A stretch of DNA of 52,753 nt from a virus, in the IMG/VR virus record IMGVR_UViG_3300028920_000086, positions 1 to 52,753 of that record, one strand, 5' to 3'. The notes beneath the pieces are model-generated. The model saw only the letters and a program-made list of their open reading frames with translations. It had not been told where the DNA came from and made no database searches. Both the position numbers and the translations under genes were made by a program. Below, piece by piece: positions 14,647-21,933 of this stretch (position 1 is its first letter; each line of letters starts with the position of its first letter).

Positions 14647-15240
14647 CTATTTATCCTCTTTTTTTAATTGATTTAAAAAAAACTCCCAACATTTATGACA
14701 TGCTTCGTTGAAATCTGTTTTATGATGCCATTCTTTGCCGGTACAAATATTTTTATACTCGGCTTCAATTATATCGGAAAACATAAAAGGACATAAATTT
14801 ATTAAACCAGCAATTTTATATTTTGAATTTTGTAATTTTTTTAATAATTCTGATTTTAAAATTTTTAAGTCTAAGGATATATTTTTATTTTCAGGAACAT
14901 GAATCATTCGATCTATATAATCAATTAATTTACCTAAATTCATATTCCCAATTGATTCTTTAGTTTTTTGATCATAATTATTGTTATTTTCAAGAAATTC
15001 TTCTATTCCATTTTGAAATATATTATAGTCTAATATAACATCAGTATGACCTATTTTTTTACCAATTAATATTTTAAAAGCAGTTTTGATTCTATTTAAT
15101 AGACGATGGGAATATGGTAATAAACTTTCTATAATTAATTCATTATCCTCGTCTAAATAAAGTCTATATCCTGAACCACAGCCACATTTACATTGAATTA
15201 TTGCTTGATTTTTTTCTTCTTTATTAATACTAAAAAACAT
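14647..15240 (-). CDS. Unrecognised Cys-rich phage protein, 197 aa
   Basis: Two metal-binding-like segments frame the protein: 'CKCGCGSGYRL' at residues 17-27 and 'HHKTDFNEACHKCWEF' at about 172-187. The middle is helical (about 35-150). Small proteins beginning with a CxCGC motif are common in phages of low-GC bacteria and have no known function. An AAAGGA site precedes the ATG. Confidence 0.6.
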   Translation of the reverse strand: MFFSINKEEKNQAIIQCKCGCGSGYRLYLDEDNELIIESLLPYSHRLLNRIKTAFKILIGKKIGHTDVILDYNIFQNGIEEFLENNNNYDQKTKESIGNMNLGKLIDYIDRMIHVPENKNISLDLKILKSELLKKLQNSKYKIAGLINLCPFMFSDIIEAEYKNICTGKEWHHKTDFNEACHKCWEFFLNQLKKEDK

Positions 15241-15281
15241 TAATTTTTTATCCTTTCTTGTTTTATATTTTATTAATTTTA

Positions 15282-15605
15282 TTATAATAATTTTTTTTCT
15301 TTTAAAACCGCATAGGCTGATTCTTTTAAAGCTTTTTTTAAATTTTCAGAATATTTTTTATTAAAATAATCTAATAAATAATCTTTAAGTTTATAAATTA
15401 TATTTTGTGATCTTTTAAATATATCATTATAATAATATAAAGCTTCATTTATTGAATCATTACTTATATCAAAATAAAAAAAATTTTTACTTTCTACTCT
15501 GGTAAGAAATTCATTTTTAAAAAGATAAATATATGATATATCTATCGCACTATTATAATATAATAAGTTTGCTAAAATAACTTCTGATGAAATATTATTA
15601 AACAT
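15282..15605 (-). CDS. Unrecognised helical protein, 107 aa
   Basis: No family recognised. It is rich in Tyr, Asn and Phe, appears mostly helical, and has no cysteine motif or membrane segment. A GGAGGT ribosome site precedes the ATG. Confidence 0.55.
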   Translation of the reverse strand: MFNNISSEVILANLLYYNSAIDISYIYLFKNEFLTRVESKNFFYFDISNDSINEALYYYNDIFKRSQNIIYKLKDYLLDYFNKKYSENLKKALKESAYAVLKEKKLL

Positions 15606-15645
15606 TTTTTACCTCCAAGAATTAATATTTCTCTTTGTCCCCTTT

Positions 15646-15873
15646 CTAAAATATCTTTAAATATATCAAAATACCTACAATATTCATTGTGTCATATATT
15701 GACCACATTATGCAATCACCAAGTTTTTTTTCTTTAATGCCTATTATTAAAAAATATGTATTAGAAAAACACCATAAAATAAAACCTACAATAGAAGATA
15801 TTTGTGTTACTATAAAAAAATATGCAACCACTGAAACAACACCGCAAATTAAATTTAAAATTTTATTATTCAT
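15646..15873 (-). CDS. Small membrane protein with three TM segments, 75 aa
   Basis: Hydrophobic segments at about 4-22, 27-47 and 56-73 predict three membrane helices. The sequence 'GFILWCFSNTYFLIIGIKEKKLGDCIMWSIYDTMNIVGI' resembles a small family of phage membrane proteins with W-x-x-S-N-x-x-W/F and N-x-x-G motifs. Its function is unknown. An AAGGAG site precedes the ATG. Confidence 0.65.
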   Translation of the reverse strand: MNNKILNLICGVVSVVAYFFIVTQISSIVGFILWCFSNTYFLIIGIKEKKLGDCIMWSIYDTMNIVGILIYLKIF

Positions 15874-15902
15874 ATTATTAAAACTCCTTTATCTAAATAA
15901 AA

Positions 15903-16307
15903 TTATAACCACATTAAACCATCATCAACATTAGTAAACCAAAAAATATAATCTTTTTTAATTTTATCTCTTAAATAAAAATAAATATATTTTGAATCAT
16001 TCTTTCCTTTAAGTAGTACAATTCTTTCTTTATCATTATATAAATATTTTTTGTTTTTTTGTAAAATATGCTTCATTTGTATAATAATTTTTTCAAAAGT
16101 ATAATTCCAAACGCCGTTTTGAACTATTTCAGTCCAACAACTGTGTTCTAAACCATGACAACAATATAAAAATTCATTAAAACCATAATATTTATAATAA
16201 TTTAAAAATAAGTCTAAAAAATTCTTATTATATTTTAAATTACTTATTTCAACATCTACATAATTTTCAATTGTTTTATTTAATAAATTTTTATTATATT
16301 TATTCAA
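15903..16307 (-). CDS. Unrecognised protein, 134 aa
   Basis: No family recognised. It is aromatic-rich, with 'YCCHGLEHSCW' at about residues 48-58 that could bind metal. It ends 'DDGLMWL'. It starts 2 nt after the DHH phosphoesterase gene ends, so the two are cotranscribed. Confidence 0.55.
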   Translation of the reverse strand: MNKYNKNLLNKTIENYVDVEISNLKYNKNFLDLFLNYYKYYGFNEFLYCCHGLEHSCWTEIVQNGVWNYTFEKIIIQMKHILQKNKKYLYNDKERIVLLKGKNDSKYIYFYLRDKIKKDYIFWFTNVDDGLMWL

Positions 16308-16309
16308 TA

Positions 16310-17302
16310 TTATTCATCCTCTCTAAATACTTTAGGACTACAATATTTGTTAAAAATTTGATACTTAATTGAATCATCTAAATCAAAGCCCGCTGTATTT
16401 TTCCGACCTCCACCATTAAAATATTTTTTAGCTATTTCTCCCAAATGAATATCTTCTTTAATTCCTCTTAGGCTGGCACGATTTTCATTAATATTAATTA
16501 TCATAATAAAATCTAATGATAAATTTTGTTTAGCCAAATCATTTCCTAACATACTTATATAGTCATAACGTTCAGAAAAAACAACCCCAATATTATATTT
16601 ATCAAATTCCGTAGTAATTAATTTTTCTTGTTGTTGATTTAAATATTCTTTATATTGTTTATGAATAGCACCTGTAATAAGATTCATTTCAGAATTAAAA
16701 ACACCTTTATCCATTAATATATTATAAGTCATTTGTTCTACAAATTTATTCATGCCTACAAACATAAAATAATCATTCATTTTTTTGGGAAGTAAATCAT
16801 TTTCTTTTGCCCATTCCCATGTATCATATTTTCTTACTATAGTTATAAAATTATCTAATAAATTATAATAGCTTTGTTTAAAACCTTTCGCCAAAACTTT
16901 TTCATTCATTTTTTTATGAGAAAGTCCAAAATGATATAATAAATATGTTCCACATACAGGCATATCATATAAAAATTCATTAACATATGCCCACTTATAT
17001 TTATTTAACCATAATGCAGTGGTATGGTGATCATATAATTTTATTTTATATTTTAAAATTTGGCAATCTTCAATTTTTTGAGCTAATTCTTCACTAGGAG
17101 AAACATCGGTTATAAAAATTTTATCATAATTCTCGTAGCTTTTATTTTCTAATAAATCTTTTATATGATTATCTGGATTATGATTAATGCTATATAAAAC
17201 GTCTACATCTGACTGATATTTTACTTTGCATAAAATAGCAGAACCGGCTCCATCCAAATCTTCATCTGTAATTAATAAAACTTTTTCTTGTTTATTTTCC
17301 AT
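16310..17302 (-). CDS. DHH-family phosphoesterase, 330 aa
   Basis: The metal-binding motifs of the DHH superfamily are in order: 'ITDEDLDGAGS' (D13, D15, D17), 'ITDVSP' (D66) and 'YDHHTTA' (D91-H92-H93). The C-terminal 'GGGRKNTAGF' (about 296-305) is the DHHA1 substrate-binding motif. Family members include nanoRNases, cyclic-dinucleotide phosphodiesterases and RecJ. At 330 aa, with one DHH and one DHHA1 domain, it resembles the NrnA-like group, which removes short oligonucleotides or pAp. It is distinct from the RecJ encoded at 31-33 kb. The real substrate cannot be read from sequence. Confidence 0.85.
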   Translation of the reverse strand: MENKQEKVLLITDEDLDGAGSAILCKVKYQSDVDVLYSINHNPDNHIKDLLENKSYENYDKIFITDVSPSEELAQKIEDCQILKYKIKLYDHHTTALWLNKYKWAYVNEFLYDMPVCGTYLLYHFGLSHKKMNEKVLAKGFKQSYYNLLDNFITIVRKYDTWEWAKENDLLPKKMNDYFMFVGMNKFVEQMTYNILMDKGVFNSEMNLITGAIHKQYKEYLNQQQEKLITTEFDKYNIGVVFSERYDYISMLGNDLAKQNLSLDFIMIININENRASLRGIKEDIHLGEIAKKYFNGGGRKNTAGFDLDDSIKYQIFNKYCSPKVFREDE

Positions 17303-17320
17303 TTTTATTATTCTCTTTTC

Positions 17321-17656
17321 TTATTTTTTATATAAAAACTCGGTTATAGGTTTAGCATAACCTCTATCATAATTAAAATAAAAATATTCCTTTTCAAAAT
17401 TATAATATAAAAAATCATCTAAATTTGGAGTATTATACCAAATACATTCAATATCAATATTTTTATAATTACTTAATTTATTTAAGGATATATTTCCAAA
17501 ACTTGAATGAAATCCTGGGTCAATTATATTATAAATACTAAACCATCCCGCATCTATAGAGAAAATAATATTTAAAAATCCTAAATCTTTTAAATATTTT
17601 TTAAATTCATTAACCTGTTTTAATGTAGAGTTTTCACTTATTTTTATTTCAATCAT
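17321..17656 (-). CDS. Unrecognised protein, 111 aa
   Basis: No family recognised. The N-terminus ('SENSTLKQVNEFKKYLKDLGF') is a strand-helix unit and the rest is Tyr/Asn/Phe-rich beta sequence. It sits between the DUF488-SLOG gene and the DHH phosphoesterase gene, each within 20 nt. Confidence 0.55.
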   Translation of the reverse strand: MIEIKISENSTLKQVNEFKKYLKDLGFLNIIFSIDAGWFSIYNIIDPGFHSSFGNISLNKLSNYKNIDIECIWYNTPNLDDFLYYNFEKEYFYFNYDRGYAKPITEFLYKK

Positions 17657-17657
17657 A

Positions 17658-18413
17658 TTATCTCCCTGTATAAATAATTTTTAAATTTAATCCCATATTT
17701 TCAGATATTTCAATCATATGTTTGCTTCCCTTACTTATTCCATCCCAAAAAACTACACACGCATCGGCTTCCTCTGCCATTTGAACATTTCTTTTATATC
17801 CAGCAGATTTACCGATTATATTCCATAATGCGGGCATCGCCACTATTTCCAAATTATTTTCCATAGCATATTGTTCGCCCAGTGAATCTGCTCCCAATGC
17901 ACAACCGTGTATAATTATAATTTTATGAGTTATTTTTTTATTTTGAAATAAAAAATCTAATTGCTCTTTTAATAAATTATAATCATTAAATGTTCTGCTT
18001 CCTGCTATAATTACTTTAAAAATAGGTAATTCATCTTTTTTTAATTCATAAAAATGAAAACCAAAGAAATTTGATAAATGTGCTGCAGCCCAGTGTCTAT
18101 GACAAAAGGTTTTATTATTATAAATATTTTTTTCTAAAGATAAATTATGATTATACCCCTCATAGCATAATAAAATTTTTCCATTTAAAATATCAACATC
18201 ATTAAAGTTTTTAGTAGCAATATATTTACAATAATCTAATATATATTGATCAATATCTCCTGTTTGTTTATATTGACTATAAATTTCCCAAGTGGGAGCT
18301 AATTTTTTATATTCTTTGCCCTTAAAAAAATCTGGTGATTTTCCTGCTATTCCTACGGCATCTGGATGATTACCATGTTTATTAAAATTAGAAGTATATA
18401 TTTTTTTTCTCAT
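17658..18413 (-). CDS. DUF488-like plus SLOG (DUF2493/YspA-like) fusion, 251 aa
   Basis: The N-terminal half has DUF488 features: 'SNFNKHGNHPDAVGIAGK' early, 'KKLAPTWEIY', and 'ILLCYEGYN...FCHRHWAAAHL' (about 81-112), the latter matching the 'LLCaE....CHR' signature. The C-terminal half, from 'FKVIIAGSRTFNDYNLL' (about 132-148) through 'IIHGCALGADSLGEQYA' and 'DACVVFWDGISKGS', matches the Rossmann-like SLOG/DUF2493 fold that binds nucleotides or nucleotide derivatives. The fusion links a cysteine-containing DUF488 domain to a nucleotide-ligand sensor. It overlaps the NUDIX gene by 4 nt, suggesting a shared metabolite. Function unknown. Confidence 0.75.
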   Translation of the reverse strand: MRKKIYTSNFNKHGNHPDAVGIAGKSPDFFKGKEYKKLAPTWEIYSQYKQTGDIDQYILDYCKYIATKNFNDVDILNGKILLCYEGYNHNLSLEKNIYNNKTFCHRHWAAAHLSNFFGFHFYELKKDELPIFKVIIAGSRTFNDYNLLKEQLDFLFQNKKITHKIIIIHGCALGADSLGEQYAMENNLEIVAMPALWNIIGKSAGYKRNVQMAEEADACVVFWDGISKGSKHMIEISENMGLNLKIIYTGR

Positions 18414-18844
18414 TTATAATATAAATCCATTTCGCAATTACATTTCTTCACAATTTCTTTTAAATACTCAGATGTGTTTTTTGGTAATTTATCAAATTTA
18501 AACCACTTAATTTCACTATGTTTATCTGGTTCTTTATTAATAGGTTTTTCATTAGTTGTTATTAAACAAAAAAATGCAGGAGACACATAATGAAATTCAT
18601 CTGTTATATGATTAATAGAACCAATTTCGTTAATAATTGTTACAGTAATTCCAATTTCCTCTAAACATTCTCTTATAACGGTTTTTTCTAATGTTTCACC
18701 ATATTCAACATGACCACCGGGAACCGACCATGTATTAGGTTCATTAGTACATTTATCTGTCCTTTTTAAAAGTAAGATTTCTCCTTTTTGATTAAATATA
18801 CAGGCTCCCACTCCAACACCTATATAATCTTTTCCTACTTGCAT
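18410..18844 (-). CDS. NUDIX hydrolase, 144 aa
   Basis: The NUDIX box GX5EX7REUXEEXGU is complete at residues 44-66 (G44, E50, R58-E59, E62-E63, G65). 'TWSVPGGHVEYGE' is typical of the MutT/ADP-ribose pyrophosphatase style. It hydrolyses some nucleoside diphosphate linked to another group, but the substrate cannot be told from sequence. The stop overlaps the DUF488-SLOG start by 4 nt. Confidence 0.9.
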   Translation of the reverse strand: MQVGKDYIGVGVGACIFNQKGEILLLKRTDKCTNEPNTWSVPGGHVEYGETLEKTVIRECLEEIGITVTIINEIGSINHITDEFHYVSPAFFCLITTNEKPINKEPDKHSEIKWFKFDKLPKNTSEYLKEIVKKCNCEMDLYYK

Positions 18845-18882
18845 TGTTTAATTATTTCCCTTCTATAAATATTTTATATAGA

Positions 18883-18912
18883 AAGATGCTATATTATTAA
18901 ATATAGCATCTT
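18883..18912. terminator. Terminator hairpin after the SPFH gene
   Basis: A perfect 12-bp stem (AAGATGCTATAT with ATATAGCATCTT) encloses a 6-nt loop. On the minus strand it is followed by a short T-containing tail. With the promoter at 19876-19904 it makes the SPFH gene a monocistronic unit. Confidence 0.65.
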
Positions 18913-18955
18913 ATAATTAATTTATTTTTTTATGACACCAACTGATAATTTAAAT

Positions 18956-19819
18956 CTATCTACCAACTTCTACTTTTTTTGTCTCTGTTTTTTCTGCTTC
19001 TTTTTTAATATTATTCACCATGTTCTTATCTAAATTTTCAAGATTTAACATAAAATTGCTTCCATCAGTTACGACGCTTGGTACTTGTGACCCACCAGCT
19101 TTCCATGCTTCAATCCATTTATTAGCTAGGTATTGATCTGTATATCCTCTACTTTGTTCTAACATTCTCTCCTTTTCGGCTTTTGCTTTTTCTACTAAAG
19201 CTAATTCAGTTTGTACCTCATTATCTACTCGCTGTTTATTTTGAATTTCAATGGCTTTCTTTTCTATCGCGTCCAAATAAGCTTTACTTGGTGAAAGCGT
19301 TTCAGCGTTAACCTTTATTATATTAAATCCTTGTTCTTTAAGTGTTGCAACAAGAGCATCTTTAATTTTTGTTGCGGCCTCTTCCCTTTTCTTGATAATT
19401 TCTTCGGCTGTATACTTACTAGTAGCTGATTTAATTGCCTCATTTAATCTAGGCATTAATAGTGTATTTACTGCATCTTCTGTTGTGCCAACTGTTTTTA
19501 CTAAGTCTGATGATTTAGTTTTATTAATATTATAATTTACTGAAATTTCACCAGTAATTGTTTGTAAATCTGAACTAGAAGTACTTACTTTTACTGTGGC
19601 TTTTTTAATTCTATTATCTACAACTATTACATCGCCAAAAATATCTTTTAAATGCCAACCTTCGGTTAATTCAGTGTCTTGCACTTTACCAAACACCTTA
19701 ATGACACCTGTGTGTCCCGTGTCTATGGTAGCTGTTGCCATACATAATCCAATGATTATAGTAAATAATACAACACATGCTACAACAATCGCAATTATCT
19801 TACCTTTTGATAGTTCCAT
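18956..19819 (-). CDS. SPFH/Band 7 (prohibitin-like) membrane protein, 287 aa
   Basis: One N-terminal membrane helix (about residues 7-30) is followed by a Band 7 domain ('ATIDTGHTGVIKVFGKVQDTELTEGWHLK' and on), then a long Glu/Ala/Lys coiled coil (about 140-230), ending in a charged tail. SPFH proteins oligomerise at the membrane and scaffold or inhibit proteases such as FtsH. The ATG at 19817-19819 is preferred because GGAGGT lies 10 nt upstream. An upstream ATG at 19837 contains that site within its codons. Codon use is slightly less AT-rich than its neighbours, with more Ala and Gly, and it has its own promoter and terminator, consistent with an acquired host-interaction gene. Confidence 0.9.
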   Translation of the reverse strand: MELSKGKIIAIVVACVVLFTIIIGLCMATATIDTGHTGVIKVFGKVQDTELTEGWHLKDIFGDVIVVDNRIKKATVKVSTSSSDLQTITGEISVNYNINKTKSSDLVKTVGTTEDAVNTLLMPRLNEAIKSATSKYTAEEIIKKREEAATKIKDALVATLKEQGFNIIKVNAETLSPSKAYLDAIEKKAIEIQNKQRVDNEVQTELALVEKAKAEKERMLEQSRGYTDQYLANKWIEAWKAGGSQVPSVVTDGSNFMLNLENLDKNMVNNIKKEAEKTETKKVEVGR

Positions 19820-19875
19820 ATAAATAATAACCTCCAAAAAATATTTTTAATAAATTTAACAATTTATTATAATTA

Positions 19876-19904
19876 ATTATAAATCTAAAATAATTTCTTG
19901 TCAA
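19876..19904 (-). promoter_or_regulatory. Perfect consensus sigma-A promoter of the SPFH gene
   Basis: On the minus strand, TTGACA (19899-19904), a 17-nt spacer and TATAAT (19876-19881) match the housekeeping consensus at all 12 positions. The SPFH start codon is about 57 nt downstream of the -10. Confidence 0.85.
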
Positions 19905-19911
19905 GTATTAA

Positions 19912-20712
19912 TTATAAATTAATTCTTTCTTTAATAATATCGCAGTATTTAGAAGATATTTCACTACAAATAAAATTTCTATTATTTAATAAACACATTT
20001 TAGCCACTGTGCCACTGCCTGCCATTGGATCATAAACTAAATCTTCTTCGTTCGTCCAAGACAATATATGATCTTCTGCTAATTTTTCAGGAAAAATGGC
20101 AGGGTGATTAAATGCTATATTATCTTTAGAAGAATGTCCTCCACCAGTTTTATAATTCCAAATATTTCCTTTGATTTTTTCTTTTTTTACATATCTCGGT
20201 TTTAATTCTATACGTGATCTAATAGCAGAATTATCTCCTCGACTACCTTTAGTACTTTTAGGTCTATCTATCCTTGCTCCTCCATAAGATGTTGGTATCA
20301 TTATTGGATTAAAAACCCTTGGTTTTGTTTTACAAAATATAAACATATATTCAAACTCTTGTTCATATCTTTTATGTGTTAAGGGAGGTTTTTTTGAAGA
20401 ATAAATCATAGTATCATATAACTTAAATCCTATTTCTTTAAAAAATAAAGCTTGTCTAAAACTACTCCCTGTTTCACTACCATTTATGGTAGAATCTCCT
20501 ACAACCCAAACTATAATACCATCTTTTTTAATTATAATAGATAGGGCATTTGCTATTTTCTTAAATAAATCAAACGACCATTCAACTTCTCCTGTATATT
20601 TACGTAATTTATCATAAGGCGGTGATGTTATTACTAAATCTATAAATTCGTTTTTCATTTTTTTCATAGTATCTAAACAGTTTTCATTATATATAGTATT
20701 ATGTTTAATCAT
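19912..20712 (-). CDS. Site-specific DNA methyltransferase (amino-methyltransferase, beta class), 266 aa
   Basis: The catalytic motif IV S30-P-P-Y is near the N-terminus. The AdoMet-binding motif 'DPMAGSGT' (228-235) is near the C-terminus, the order of beta-class N4-cytosine/N6-adenine methyltransferases. The target-recognition part between them is Arg/Lys-rich. The length is typical for an orphan enzyme. No cognate restriction gene is adjacent, so it probably protects phage DNA or marks it. A DruA-like gene lies upstream. Confidence 0.9.
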   Translation of the reverse strand: MIKHNTIYNENCLDTMKKMKNEFIDLVITSPPYDKLRKYTGEVEWSFDLFKKIANALSIIIKKDGIIVWVVGDSTINGSETGSSFRQALFFKEIGFKLYDTMIYSSKKPPLTHKRYEQEFEYMFIFCKTKPRVFNPIMIPTSYGGARIDRPKSTKGSRGDNSAIRSRIELKPRYVKKEKIKGNIWNYKTGGGHSSKDNIAFNHPAIFPEKLAEDHILSWTNEEDLVYDPMAGSGTVAKMCLLNNRNFICSEISSKYCDIIKERINL

Positions 20713-20804
20713 TTTTTTCTCCAGCTTCTAAATCTTCTCTTTATTTTTTTAGTCTTATTGCTCCACAGTTTGGACAATTTAAAAATTTATAATATTTTAA
20801 ATAC
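20713..20804. other. Intergenic remnant with a CPNCG zinc-knuckle codon string
   Basis: On the minus strand a short open frame ends ...FLNCPNCGAIRLKK-stop. It begins only at ATA and has no ribosome site, so I do not call a gene. It looks like the tail of a lost zinc-ribbon gene. No promoter is evident. Confidence 0.3.
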
Positions 20805-21467
20805 TTAAAATTTTTTATTTATTATCTTTTTTCGAGTTTCTTTTATTTTTTTATTTCTGTTTTTTTCTTCTAATGTTTCATTTCGCCATGAAGATATATA
20901 TTTTTTAGTAGGGATTTTTATTTTTTTATTTTTTATACAATATATTAATTTTTTATTAGTAGTGATTCTTTTACTTTTGGCTTTTAATCCTTTATGAGTT
21001 TTTGTTGAACCGGCAGTCTCTCCTAAAAAAATCCAATTATCAGCCTTATATAAAGTACCCTTGCGCCAATCTTCTTCAACTACAAATGTTTCAAAACCTA
21101 TAACATCAACATCATATAAATCATACCATATTTTAGACGCAATATTTCTAAATTTAGATAAAACACAAGTAGCTAAATTAGGAACCTTTTCTTCTAACCT
21201 AAAAACAGTATTATTAATAATAGAAGGTAAATATATTTTTTCTTTAGTTATTTTATCTTGTGGAATATTAAAAAATATATCTCTGGCTTTAACCGCATAT
21301 ACAGCACTTGCTCCTGATATAATACCTACAATTTTTTCTTCATACCAAATAAGAAAATGAAGTTGCTGTCCATGTGTACCCCTATTTTCAACATAATGTC
21401 TATTTCTTATTAATTGATATCTTTCATCAGTTCTTAATACAAATTCTAAATTTATTTTATTTTTCAT
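20805..21467 (-). CDS. DruA/DUF4338-like protein, 220 aa
   Basis: The conserved elements of the DUF4338 family (which includes DruA of Druantia anti-phage systems) are in order: 'NRHYVENRGTHGQQLHFLI', 'IVGIISGASA...ARDIFF', 'INNTVFRLE', 'NLATCVLSKFRNIASKIWYDLY', 'GFETFVVEEDWRKGTLYKADNW' and 'LGETAG'. A Lys/Arg-rich tail follows (about 160-220), plausibly for nucleic-acid binding. The biochemical role of the family is not settled. Next to a DNA methyltransferase, it may act on DNA or DNA modification. It shares an H-Y...liG fold pattern with the Mom-like protein at 25.5-26.2 kb, so a GNAT-like fold is possible (inference). Confidence 0.7.
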   Translation of the reverse strand: MKNKINLEFVLRTDERYQLIRNRHYVENRGTHGQQLHFLIWYEEKIVGIISGASAVYAVKARDIFFNIPQDKITKEKIYLPSIINNTVFRLEEKVPNLATCVLSKFRNIASKIWYDLYDVDVIGFETFVVEEDWRKGTLYKADNWIFLGETAGSTKTHKGLKAKSKRITTNKKLIYCIKNKKIKIPTKKYISSWRNETLEEKNRNKKIKETRKKIINKKF

Positions 21468-21472
21468 ATTTT

Positions 21473-21904
21473 TTATTCATTAGATATAATTTTTTTATCT
21501 TTTATTAATTCAATAGTATTTTTATAAATTTTTAATAATAATTCAAGAGTTTCATATATTGGGCTACTTTGACCACAGAAATAACTTAAACAATATCCTA
21601 TATCATTTATTTGACTTATTATAGCATAACCAAGATTTACATGTTTTACCAATGAACCTAGTTTAAAGTTATTTATGTCTTGTTGTTCAATATATTCTTC
21701 CATGTTATTAGCAACAAATATATATTCATCATTATCTAATACCACTCTCATACTACCATCAAAATAAATAGCCCAAAGCGTATCTTTAGTATCAGATTTC
21801 TTTTTTGCTATTATTGCTTTTTGTTTTGTTACAGCTCCTTTAACCACATTTCCTATTTTAAATACTGGTTTTATATTTTCTATTGCAATATTTTCTACTT
21901 TCAT
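21473..21904 (-). CDS. Unrecognised protein with two SH3-like repeats, 143 aa
   Basis: Two related segments, 'VFKIGNVVKGAVTKQKAIIAKK' (about 14-35) and 'NFKLGSLVKHVNLGYAIISQI' (about 79-99), each start with F-K-[IL]-G-x-[VL]-V-K and resemble small SH3/KOW-like barrels. No family is recognised. It lies between the DruA-like gene and recD2. Confidence 0.55.
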   Translation of the reverse strand: MKVENIAIENIKPVFKIGNVVKGAVTKQKAIIAKKKSDTKDTLWAIYFDGSMRVVLDNDEYIFVANNMEEYIEQQDINNFKLGSLVKHVNLGYAIISQINDIGYCLSYFCGQSSPIYETLELLLKIYKNTIELIKDKKIISNE

Positions 21905-21933
21905 ATTTCCTCTATTTTTTTATAAATTTTAAT

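Noticed and set aside
20713-20804. A small zinc-ribbon gene ending CPNCGAIRLKK
   Set aside because: No usable start codon or ribosome site precedes the motif. It is kept only as a possible remnant.
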